Positions 1 to 4,935 of a stretch of 5,002 nt of DNA are shown here, piece after piece. Position numbers and translations under genes: made by a program. The DNA is from Bacillota bacterium (GTDB lineage: Bacteria > Bacillota > Clostridia > Oscillospirales > JAKOTC01), in assembly GCA_029776465.1 (NCBI GenBank), contig JAKOTC010000281.1, forward strand, positions 1-5,002, in the 5' to 3' direction. The notes below the pieces were generated by a model. It was not told the DNA's origin. It worked only from the letters and a program-made list of their open reading frames with translations, and ran no database searches. Numbering within the stretch: the first letter of the stretch is position 1; each line of letters begins with the position of its first letter.

Positions 1-96
1 ATTATATCAATTGAAACAAAAGGAGCGCCCCTTGAATTGGGCAGCTTTGTAAAGTTATCAGCTGACACTTTGTTACTATATGAAGTAAATTATTAA
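1..96 (+). pseudogene. possible 3' end of an unrecognised gene
   Basis: The first forward frame is open from base 1 to a double stop (TAA TAA at 94-99), giving about 31 residues that include KGAPLELGSFVKLSADTLLL. This could be the C-terminus of a gene entering from the left, but an open run this short can occur by chance in AT-rich DNA. The same frame is open again from 100 to the stop at 178-180 and reads TPAEAYNGIGKTEVNTMDIP near its end. The two pieces could therefore be one decayed gene interrupted by the double stop. I do not recognise either piece. Confidence 0.25.
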
Positions 97-187
97 TAAA
101 TATCCAGGGGAACTCCGGCAGAGGCATACAATGGGATTGGCAAAACTGAGGTTAATACCATGGATATTCCGCATAATTAATTTTAAA

Positions 188-192
188 GAGGG
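188..192 (+). promoter_or_regulatory. ribosome binding site of the small ORF
   Basis: GAGGG lies 3 bases before the ATG at 196 and 9 bases before the in-frame ATG at 202. The second spacing is the more usual one for Bacillota, so it favours the start at 202. Confidence 0.5.
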
Positions 193-201
193 ATTATGTT
201 T

Positions 202-444
202 ATGAGAATTCTTGACCAAGAATCTGATAGAGCAATTAAGAATATTTTATTACTGCTGACACCAAGTGAAGCATCGGAATTAAAGGATGAACTTGAAAGA
301 ATGCTTTCTAAAAAAAATTGGGGTGACCATTCTCATATTTGCGATTTTAATTATGAGCATGAAGTAACTATAGCAATCTATAGGGAAGGAAAGGATGATA
401 GTTTTAACAGCAGAATAAACAGACTTCTTAAAGAAGATGTTTAG
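202..444 (+). CDS. small hypothetical protein (80 aa)
   Basis: I cannot assign this protein to a named family with confidence. It is a soluble protein of 80 residues starting MRILDQESDRAIKN, with no signal peptide or membrane segment. The first half looks helical (LTPSEASELKDELERML). The middle holds a hydrophilic stretch with two histidines (GDHSHICDFNYEHE), followed by a probable strand (EVTIAIY) and a charged C-terminal helix. An ATG two codons upstream (196) is possible, but the GAGGG motif is better spaced for 202. The gene stands alone in AT-rich DNA directly after possible gene debris (1-180), and no terminator follows it. Small proteins of this build often sit behind toxin genes as immunity proteins. 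That is only an analogy here, because no toxin is visible. That it is a real gene is fairly likely; its function is unknown. Confidence 0.6.
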   Translation: MRILDQESDRAIKNILLLLTPSEASELKDELERMLSKKNWGDHSHICDFNYEHEVTIAIYREGKDDSFNSRINRLLKEDV

Positions 445-518
445 ATAAGGTTGCGCCGTTTCAGCTGTTGTTTCCAGGCTGAGTTGTTGGATGAAGTGCT
501 ATCGGAAGATTTACAAAT

Positions 519-547
519 TTGCTAATTATGTGCTTATTAGTTATAGT
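519..547 (+). promoter_or_regulatory. sigma-A type promoter without a gene
   Basis: TTGCTA (519-524) and TATAGT (542-547) are separated by exactly 17 bases. Transcription would start near 554 and run rightward into the 3' end of the oppositely oriented kinase gene. The promoter match is good, but no coding region follows it. Confidence 0.4.
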
Positions 548-554
548 ATAAATT

Positions 555-562
555 GAAGGAGG
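555..562 (+). promoter_or_regulatory. orphan ribosome binding site
   Basis: GAAGGAGG is a near-perfect Shine-Dalgarno sequence. Five bases later stands ATC (568-570), opening a frame of nine more codons that ends at the TGA at 598-600. The GTG at 575 meets a stop after two codons. No usable start codon at proper spacing leads into an ORF. It is most simply the start region of a gene whose body has been lost, or a very short leader peptide with a rare or mutated start. Confidence 0.45.
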
Positions 563-611
563 TAAATATCAAGAGTGCTTTAATTTACTTAACCATGTGA
601 AGGCGATGCCT

Positions 612-1640
612 TTATCTGCTGATTCTTCCGCTTCCGCCTTCGTTCATGAGCGTGAGGACCTCATCCACGCCGGAAAGGTTCATATCCATTTCGATGGTAT
701 GCTTGAGGCAGGAGGCTGCGGTTGCATACTCCACGGTTTTTTGGGCGTCAAAGCCGGCCCACAGCCCATACAAGAGCCCGGCGCAGAATGAGTCGCCCCC
801 GCCGATGCGGTCTACCAGATGAATCTCATATTTTCTCGAAAAATATGTCTGCCCGTCCATATAGAGCACCCCGGACCAGCTGTTATCGCTGGCCGACCGG
901 TTTTCGCGCATGGTGGAAGCCACGGCCTTGAAGGGGCGGGTGTCGCACAGTTCCTTCAGCAGATGCCTGTAACCGTCGGGGGTCAGTTTTCCGTCGACGG
1001 TTTCCTGTTCATCCCACGGGACTCCCAGAAAATCACGAATGTCTTCCGCTCCGGCCGTGAGGACGTCCACATAGGGAAGCAGCTGGGCGAAAACCTTTCC
1101 CGCCTTTTCGCGGGTCCACATTTTGGAGCGGTAGTTGAAATCGAAGCTCACCGTTACGCCGTATTCCCGGGCTTTCTTCATCGCCGCAAGGCAGACTTCG
1201 GGGCTCTGCTCCCCCAAACCGGCGGTGATGCCGCAAAGATGGAAAAAGGAAGCGTCCCGGAAGATATTGTCCCAGTCGAAATCCTCGGGACGGGCCTCCG
1301 AGATGGAGGTGAATTTACGGTCGTAAACAATCGCAGAAGGCCTTTGCGAAGCGCCCTTCTCCAAATAAAAGACCCCCATGCGCTCTCCGCCGCGGACGAT
1401 GTGATCGGTTTTTATGCCGTGGCGCCGAAGCTCGGAGACGGCGCAGTCTGCAATCGGGTTTTCCGGCAGACGGGTCACAAACTCCGAGGGCACCCCCATA
1501 TGCGCCAGCGATACGCAGACATTGGCTTCCGCTCCCGTATATCCTATGATAAAACGATCCGCCTGCAAAAAGCGCAGATTCCCCTCCGTATTGCACCTGA
1601 GCAGATAGTCGCCGAAGCCCACGACCTTTTTTCTATTCAT
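612..1640 (-). CDS. kdgK: PfkB-family sugar kinase, probable 2-keto-3-deoxygluconate kinase
   Basis: This 342-residue protein has normal length for a PfkB (ribokinase-like) carbohydrate kinase. The substrate-side glycine motif GYTGAEANVCVSLAHMG spans residues 33-49. The ATP-site and anion-hole motif DRIGGGDSFCAGL spans 277-289, with Asp283 as the expected catalytic base. The combination FYLEKGASQRPSAIVYDR (91-108) and DFNYRSKMW (167-175) is the pattern of KDG kinases, where the tyrosines and arginines contact the keto-deoxy acid. The expected reaction is ATP-dependent phosphorylation of KDG to KDPG in the cytosol, the step before KDPG aldolase in uronate breakdown. The C-terminus (MNEGGSGRISR) looks complete. 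The start is supported by AGGAGG 10 bases upstream and by a promoter further up. It is divergent from the BNR protein gene. No aldolase gene lies next to it in this window. A related fructokinase-like specificity is the main alternative. Confidence 0.82.
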   Translation of the reverse strand: MNRKKVVGFGDYLLRCNTEGNLRFLQADRFIIGYTGAEANVCVSLAHMGVPSEFVTRLPENPIADCAVSELRRHGIKTDHIVRGGERMGVFYLEKGASQRPSAIVYDRKFTSISEARPEDFDWDNIFRDASFFHLCGITAGLGEQSPEVCLAAMKKAREYGVTVSFDFNYRSKMWTREKAGKVFAQLLPYVDVLTAGAEDIRDFLGVPWDEQETVDGKLTPDGYRHLLKELCDTRPFKAVASTMRENRSASDNSWSGVLYMDGQTYFSRKYEIHLVDRIGGGDSFCAGLLYGLWAGFDAQKTVEYATAASCLKHTIEMDMNLSGVDEVLTLMNEGGSGRISR

Positions 1641-1650
1641 CGGAATATAT

Positions 1651-1656
1651 CCTCCT
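1651..1656 (-). promoter_or_regulatory. ribosome binding site of the kinase gene
   Basis: On the minus strand AGGAGG stands 10 bases before the ATG whose first base is 1640. It fixes the kinase start. Confidence 0.8.
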
Positions 1657-1689
1657 GTATGATTTATATGTCGAATATCATTTGCCTAA

Positions 1690-1703
1690 TACAATATACT
1701 GTA
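1690..1703. promoter_or_regulatory. operator-like palindrome over the kinase -10 box
   Basis: TACAATATACTGTA is a 14-base palindrome with six of seven base pairs matching between its arms. It contains the whole -10 box of the kinase promoter, so a protein bound here would block polymerase. The size and TACA/TGTA ends fit a dimeric repressor such as a GntR-type regulator. The identity of the regulator is unknown and none is encoded in the window. Confidence 0.4.
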
Positions 1704-1721
1704 GTTTGCCAATGAAGTCAA
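1693..1721 (-). promoter_or_regulatory. sigma-A type promoter of the kinase gene
   Basis: Read on the minus strand, TTGACT (1721-1716) and TATATT (1698-1693) are separated by 17 bases. This gives a predicted start near 1686 and a leader of about 45 bases before the kinase ATG. Its position and strength fit the kinase gene well. Confidence 0.7.
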
Positions 1722-1723
1722 CT

Positions 1724-1750
1724 TATATCAACGGGATGCATTGAAATATA
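1724..1750. repeat. imperfect inverted repeat between divergent promoters
   Basis: TATATCAA (1724-1731) and TTGAAATATA (1741-1750) form arms that match apart from one or two extra bases, around a 9-base spacer. It lies just upstream of the kinase -35 box, where a shared regulator of the divergent genes could bind. AT-rich DNA gives such matches by chance, so the support is weak. Confidence 0.2.
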
Positions 1751-1818
1751 TCGGCGCGACGAGGGGGGCAGCTTTCGCCGGTTCTTTCATGAGCGGCCGA
1801 AATCTTGAGCAAAAGATA

Positions 1819-1847
1819 TTGACGGTTTGTTGGATGTGCTTTATACT
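1819..1847 (+). promoter_or_regulatory. sigma-A type promoter of the BNR protein gene
   Basis: TTGACG (1819-1824) and TATACT (1842-1847) are separated by 17 bases, close to consensus. The predicted start near 1854 leaves a leader of about 59 bases before the ATG at 1913. It also argues against translation starting at the TTG at 1850. Confidence 0.75.
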
Positions 1848-1893
1848 GATTGAATAAGATGTTCCGCGGATTCATGACTGCGAGGCAGCATTC

Positions 1894-1904
1894 AAAAGGA
1901 GAGG
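1894..1904 (+). promoter_or_regulatory. ribosome binding site of the BNR protein gene
   Basis: AAAAGGAGAGG ends 8 bases before the ATG at 1913. It identifies this ATG, rather than the upstream in-frame TTG 1850 or ATG 1859, as the start. Confidence 0.8.
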
Positions 1905-1912
1905 ATCGTTCA

Positions 1913-3019
1913 ATGGAAAACTGGCAATTGTCATTTGATATTTTTCCCGCGAATACGCCGAACGAGGGGGAAATGTTCGTAAATCACGAGCCGGCTTCCC
2001 GCTCCGGACATATGGGACACGCCATGGTGGAGTACGCGCCCGGTAAAGTGCTTGCTTTCTATCCCAACTGTTCGGATGAAGACCAGCAATTAAAAGGCCA
2101 CTCCGGGCACGGGTGGATGGAATACAAGCGCTCGTTGGACGGGGGGAAGACCTGGTCGGACCCGATCATCGAGCCCAACAGCAAGCGCCTTTTCGACAGC
2201 GGATGCGGTCGTACGATGATGTGTGAAAAAGCAGTCAGCCCCTCCGAAAACGAGATCATACTCTTTTATCTCACCTGCGATATGCTGACCAACGGGCATA
2301 TCTGGGAACCTTACTATGAGCCCCAAATCGCATACAGTCATGACGGCGGGGAAACCTTCTCCGAGTGCGAGGTGTTTGTCCGTGAACCGGGATGGATTTA
2401 TGATGCCTGCATCCATAACGGCGTCATTTATGTTCTGTTCTTTGCCAATCCGGAGCTTCCGGGGGTGGCTCACCTTCAGGAGCATCAATACCGGCTCTAT
2501 GTGAGCACCGATAACGGGAAAACCTTTCAACTGCGCAGCGTTCTTCCTTTCCAGAGCACCAAGCACTGCTTTTACGGGAACTTTGTCTTCACGCCCGACA
2601 ACCGGCTCATGGTCTATATCTATGACGAGCTGGATGAACACAACCTGAAGTTCCTTGAAAGCAGCGATGAGGGACGGACCTGGGGCACTCCCCGCAGAAT
2701 CTTTTTCGCCAAGAAGATCCGCAACCCGCAGATTGTGTACTTTGAGGATCGCTATTTCATGCATGGCCGAAGCGGAAGCTTCGGAGAGAATGCGGAGAAT
2801 TTTGTTCTCTACACCTCGCCCGACGGAAAGCAATGGGACGAAGGGACTTATTTATTCATGAAAAAGCCGGGCTGCGGCGCAGGCTCTTATTCCAATAACG
2901 TTATCGCTCATATGCCCGGGCAGCCGCGTCTGCTCATTCAGGCCTCCAAAGCTTACAGAGATTGCCGGACCAACATCGTCCAGTACACCATCACAAAGAA
3001 GCGGGAAAAGGATATATAA
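1913..3019 (+). CDS. BNR/Asp-box beta-propeller protein, sialidase-like
   Basis: This 368-residue cytosolic protein has no signal peptide or membrane segment. It carries four clear Asp boxes (SLDGGKTW 74-81, SHDGGETF 142-149, STDNGKTF 198-205, SSDEGRTW 250-257) and a degenerate fifth (SPDGKQW 302-308), as in six-bladed sialidase-type propellers. The usual FRIP motif with the first catalytic arginine is absent: the corresponding stretch reads HMGHAMVEYAPGKVLAFYP (33-51). Instead there are paired histidines (H33, H36, H63, H66). Arg270, Arg286 and Tyr326 (GSYSNN) lie where later active-site residues would be expected, but this was judged by eye. The gene is divergent from a probable KDG kinase, which suggests a role on an intracellular uronate or keto-deoxy sugar rather than classic sialic acid release. 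The fold assignment is firm; the reaction is unknown. The start at MENWQL rests on the ribosome binding site and promoter position. Confidence 0.85.
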   Translation: MENWQLSFDIFPANTPNEGEMFVNHEPASRSGHMGHAMVEYAPGKVLAFYPNCSDEDQQLKGHSGHGWMEYKRSLDGGKTWSDPIIEPNSKRLFDSGCGRTMMCEKAVSPSENEIILFYLTCDMLTNGHIWEPYYEPQIAYSHDGGETFSECEVFVREPGWIYDACIHNGVIYVLFFANPELPGVAHLQEHQYRLYVSTDNGKTFQLRSVLPFQSTKHCFYGNFVFTPDNRLMVYIYDELDEHNLKFLESSDEGRTWGTPRRIFFAKKIRNPQIVYFEDRYFMHGRSGSFGENAENFVLYTSPDGKQWDEGTYLFMKKPGCGAGSYSNNVIAHMPGQPRLLIQASKAYRDCRTNIVQYTITKKREKDI

Positions 3020-3059
3020 ATCCCCGTTCGCAAAAAAAGGGGTCACGGCAGCTATATCG

Positions 3060-3099
3060 AGCGGTCATAACCAATGCAAGTTATGGCCGCTTGTTTTTT
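3060..3099 (+). terminator. rho-independent terminator of the BNR protein gene
   Basis: AGCGGTCATAAC (3060-3071) pairs with GTTATGGCCGCT (3080-3091) as a 12-base stem with one G-T wobble and an 8-base loop. It is followed by TG and six T. It sits about 40 bases after the stop of the propeller gene. Confidence 0.85.
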
Positions 3100-3110
3100 A
3101 TGCTCAATAT

Positions 3111-3145
3111 AAGGGAGCAAGCTTTGAGGCTTACTCCCTTTTGTT
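3111..3145 (+). terminator. second terminator-like hairpin
   Basis: AAGGGAGCAAGC (3111-3122) pairs with GCTTACTCCCTT (3129-3140) with one C-A mismatch and a 6-base loop, and runs into TTGTT. The T-run is broken by a G, so it may be a back-up terminator or the end of a lost transcript. It directly abuts the first possible start codon of the next ORF. Confidence 0.5.
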
Positions 3146-3461
3146 AGAGGGGCAGGGTGAAAGGAAAATTGATCCCAATATGCCTGTTTGGGATTCTATA
3201 GTACTAAAGAATCTGGGATTAAGGCCACCAGCATACTATAAGGAGAATAGGCTTCAAGAGACGATAAAATTATACTATCATATTGTAAAATGGTATAGTG
3301 AATATTTGGAAACCCAGAATGCGAAGGATATTTTAAAGTTGTTTGATAGTATATACCCTGATGTAAAACTAACCCCAGTTAAAAAAATAGATTTCGTGTT
3401 ATGGAGTATTCGACAGAAACCGGCGAAACCCGCTCCCGTAATAAAGATTACACAGCAATGA
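3141..3461 (+). CDS. hypothetical protein, probably lacking its N-terminal part
   Basis: The open frame gives 106 residues from a TTG at 3141, or 93 from the ATG at 3180. Neither start is good: the TTG sits at the foot of a terminator hairpin, and the ATG is about 14 bases from the nearest purine motif (AAAGGA at 3160-3165). The sequence looks like real protein, with KIDPNMPVWDSIVLKNLGL, then two amphipathic helices rich in Tyr and Leu, then VKKIDFVLWSIR and a basic tail. The DPNMPVWDSIVLKNLG stretch recalls the part of helix-hairpin-helix glycosylase-like proteins that follows the hairpin, where sequence normally continues well upstream. I infer a C-terminal remnant of a protein about twice this size. 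AT-rich composition sets it apart from both neighbours. Function and expression are uncertain. Confidence 0.45.
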   Translation: MLEGQGERKIDPNMPVWDSIVLKNLGLRPPAYYKENRLQETIKLYYHIVKWYSEYLETQNAKDILKLFDSIYPDVKLTPVKKIDFVLWSIRQKPAKPAPVIKITQQ

Positions 3462-3490
3462 TTTTTTAGAAATAATCCAACGATACAGCG

Positions 3491-3520
3491 CCCCTCGCCG
3501 TAATGGCTGAGGGGATGTTG
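3491..3520 (+). terminator. terminator-like hairpin after the truncated ORF
   Basis: CCCCTCGCC (3491-3499) pairs with GGC and GAGGGG (3505-3514, one bulged T) around the loop GTAAT. The stem is strong, but the following ATGTTGTCTG is a poor T-tract, so termination is only possible. Confidence 0.4.
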
Positions 3521-3542
3521 TCTGTAATAAGCCGGGACTGAT

Positions 3543-3577
3543 GGCAAACAGCAGTTAACAAATTAAGCTAAATTGCC
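3543..3577. repeat. imperfect nested inverted repeat
   Basis: Three arm pairs nest in order: GGCAA/TTGCC (3543-3547, 3573-3577), AGC/GCT (3550-3552, 3567-3569) and TTAA/TTAA (3555-3558, 3563-3566), with a CAAA loop. There is no T-tract. It could be an operator or the scar of a mobile element, and it overlaps the possible -35 box of the DUF4236 gene. Confidence 0.35.
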
Positions 3578-3600
3578 TTATATCCGTTATAGGCTATTTT
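3573..3600 (+). promoter_or_regulatory. weak promoter candidate for the DUF4236 gene
   Basis: TTGCCT (3573-3578) and TATTTT (3595-3600) are 16 bases apart. This is the best pair I see upstream of the gene, but both boxes are imperfect and the leader would be about 70 bases. Confidence 0.25.
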
Positions 3601-3667
3601 AATTTTCGATATATGGGACAAAATAAATCATCATATAGGTTTTTAGGGACGGATTGGGCCGTAAGTT

Positions 3668-3673
3668 GAGGGG
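3668..3673 (+). promoter_or_regulatory. ribosome binding site of the DUF4236 gene
   Basis: GAGGGG lies 5 bases before the ATG at 3679, supporting that start. Confidence 0.65.
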
Positions 3674-3678
3674 ATAAT

Positions 3679-4683
3679 ATGGGATTTCGATACCGAAAGA
3701 GTATTCATCTTGGCGGGGGCTTTCGCATTAATCTCAGCAAGTCGGGGATTGGGTATAGCTGGGGTGTCAAGGGGTTTCGCATCACCAAAACCGCGAGGGG
3801 CACGACCAGGAGAACGGTCTCCCTCCCGGGCACGGGGATATCCTATGTTCAGGAAACCGGGAAGCGCGGCGGGTATGCCCCGGGTCGGGGGAGGGCCTGG
3901 CAGCCTGCACCCGGCAACAACCATTACGACACCCAGGTGATAGCCAATCAGGAGGCTTCCAAGCTGGTCTCCGAGGGATTAGAGGAGATGCTTGCCTCTG
4001 CCGGCCGGGCGCTGAAACTGATGAAGCTGTTCACCATCGGGTTGTGGATTACCCTTCTGCTGGGTTTGGGGTATCCTCTGTTCTGGATTTTTGCGGCCGG
4101 GTTTGCCTCAATGATGCTCTATGTGCGCACCAAGGGCAGGATTGATTTGGAGTATGAGATTGACGAGGACCGGCAGTCCGAGGTGGATCAAAGGATGGAT
4201 CCGCTGATCCGGATCACCCGGTGCGCCAAGGTGTGGCGGGTCACCCAAACCAGCAGGGTCATAGACCGAAAATACGCCGCCGGCGCCGGAAACACCGTGA
4301 ACCGCAGTGTCTGCGCTGTTTCCACCACCCCCCCTTTTCCTTTCAGAACCAATGTCCGGGTCGCCTCCTTCAAAACGGGAAGGGAAACGCTTTTATTTCT
4401 CCCTGACAAACTCTTTATTATCCAGGGGAGCAAGGTCGGCGCCCTCCATTACAGCGATATCGCCAGCCACGCCCATACCACCCGGTTTGTGGAGAGCGGC
4501 CCCGTTCCCACGGATGCCCGGATTGTGGGTCAGACCTGGAAGTATGTAAATAAATCGGGAGGTCCTGATAAGCGGTTTAAGGACAACCGGCAGTTGCCCG
4601 TCTGCCTGTACGGGGAGCTGGAGCTGACATCCCCCGCGGGGCTCCATACGGTGCTCATGTTTTCCAATCCCGATGTCCATTAA
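3679..4683 (+). CDS. DUF4236 domain-containing membrane protein
   Basis: This 334-residue protein of unknown function begins with a textbook DUF4236 domain (about 1-57): MGFRYRKSIHLGGGFRINLS, then KSGIGYSWGVKGFRIT and the SLPGTGISY end motif. A glycine- and proline-rich basic linker follows (60-82), then a helical region (85-113). A hydrophobic stretch (about 116-148) is long enough for two short membrane spans or a hairpin. An acidic connector (154-173) leads to a soluble C-terminal region (174-334) with FKTGRETLLFLPDKLFIIQG and later RFVESGPVPTDARIVGQTW plus YVNKSGGPDKRFKDNRQLP. This build is known from Bacillota proteins whose role is not established. The protein stops abruptly at MFSNPDVH, with the terminator starting inside the next few bases. 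Relatives may run some residues further, so a slight C-terminal truncation is possible. It appears to be a single-gene unit. The start is supported by GAGGGG. Confidence 0.85.
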   Translation: MGFRYRKSIHLGGGFRINLSKSGIGYSWGVKGFRITKTARGTTRRTVSLPGTGISYVQETGKRGGYAPGRGRAWQPAPGNNHYDTQVIANQEASKLVSEGLEEMLASAGRALKLMKLFTIGLWITLLLGLGYPLFWIFAAGFASMMLYVRTKGRIDLEYEIDEDRQSEVDQRMDPLIRITRCAKVWRVTQTSRVIDRKYAAGAGNTVNRSVCAVSTTPPFPFRTNVRVASFKTGRETLLFLPDKLFIIQGSKVGALHYSDIASHAHTTRFVESGPVPTDARIVGQTWKYVNKSGGPDKRFKDNRQLPVCLYGELELTSPAGLHTVLMFSNPDVH

Positions 4684-4719
4684 AAAGCCTCGGACCCGCC
4701 AGGTGTCCGAGGTTTTTTA
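4682..4719 (+). terminator. strong terminator of the DUF4236 gene
   Basis: CCTCGGAC (4688-4695) pairs perfectly with GTCCGAGG (4705-4712) around a 9-base loop, followed by six T. The A-run before the stem extends the pairing and would let it work in both directions. It begins at the stop codon itself. Confidence 0.9.
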
Positions 4720-4791
4720 TTTTGGCCCGGCAAAGCCGGCAGAGCCTCGATTCGGCCGGAGAAGGGGAGGGGCTTGTCGGGAGGGGCGCAC

Positions 4792-4821
4792 TTGACAAAG
4801 CCTTTGAAAACGTGATACATT
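4792..4821 (+). promoter_or_regulatory. sigma-A type promoter of the response regulator gene
   Basis: A perfect TTGACA (4792-4797) and TACATT (4816-4821) are 18 bases apart. The predicted start is near 4828, giving a leader of about 108 bases before the ATG at 4936. Confidence 0.7.
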
Positions 4822-4839
4822 GGTTTGGAATGGAAACCA
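4821..4839. promoter_or_regulatory. operator-like inverted repeat at the transcription start
   Basis: TGGTTT (4821-4826) and AAACCA (4834-4839) form perfect 6-base arms around a 7-base centre. The repeat overlaps the last base of the -10 box and the predicted start, a typical repressor position. A regulator cannot be named. Confidence 0.35.
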
Positions 4840-4849
4840 TAATAAAAAA

Positions 4850-4927
4850 CGCCGGGCTTTCGCGTTCCTCCTTGCGGGGGCGGCCGGCGGGAAGTGTTGT
4901 GCCCGGCGGGCGCTTCAAGTGCAGGAG
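4850..4927 (+). promoter_or_regulatory. structured leader of the response regulator mRNA
   Basis: CGCCGGGC (4850-4857) is perfectly complementary to GCCCGGCG (4901-4908), closing a 43-base GC-rich interior. Inside it, CTCCTTGC (4868-4875) is complementary to GCAGGAG (4921-4927), the ribosome binding site region, with one bulged T. These pairings could affect translation. No known riboswitch class is recognised. Confidence 0.3.
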
Positions 4928-4935
4928 ATGTGAGT

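Larger units (their letters stand above)
445..611. other. intergenic region with no gene
   Basis: This AT-rich spacer lies between the small ORF and the 3' end of the kinase gene. It holds a weak TCAGC/GCTGA inverted repeat (461-465 and 478-482), a good promoter and a strong ribosome binding site, but no reading frame of useful length. Neither the small ORF nor the kinase has a convincing terminator here. Confidence 0.6.
3462..3678. other. AT-rich intergenic spacer with several dyads
   Basis: No reading frame of note is present. The spacer holds a terminator-like hairpin (3491-3514), an imperfect stem-loop (3543-3577), a small dyad CCTTATA/TATAGG (3577-3593) and a weak promoter candidate for the gene that follows. 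Confidence 0.6.

Noticed and set aside
819..1715. Long open frame on the + strand (298 codons)
   Set aside because: It lies antisense to the kinase gene, which has clear PfkB motifs. It has no ribosome binding site and its translation shows no recognisable domain.
1850..1912. Upstream TTG (1850) and ATG (1859) as starts of the BNR protein
   Set aside because: The promoter -10 box ends at 1847, so transcription would begin around 1854. Only the ATG at 1913 has a strong, well-spaced ribosome binding site.
2090..2833. Open frame on the - strand (247 codons)
   Set aside because: It is antisense to the BNR gene, whose Asp boxes and initiation signals are clear. No initiation signal is seen for the reverse frame.
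3022..3042. CCCC/GGGG inverted repeat just after the BNR stop
   Set aside because: The arms are only four bases with a 13-base loop and no T-tract. The real terminator follows at 3060.
3643..3940. Short frames on both strands overlapping the start of the DUF4236 gene
   Set aside because: The DUF4236 frame is a clear family match with a ribosome binding site. The others are arginine- and proline-rich shadows.
4727..4739. CCGGC-AAA-GCCGG hairpin after the DUF4236 terminator
   Set aside because: It has a five-base stem with no T-tract, and a strong terminator stands just before it. It is likely chance in GC-rich sequence.
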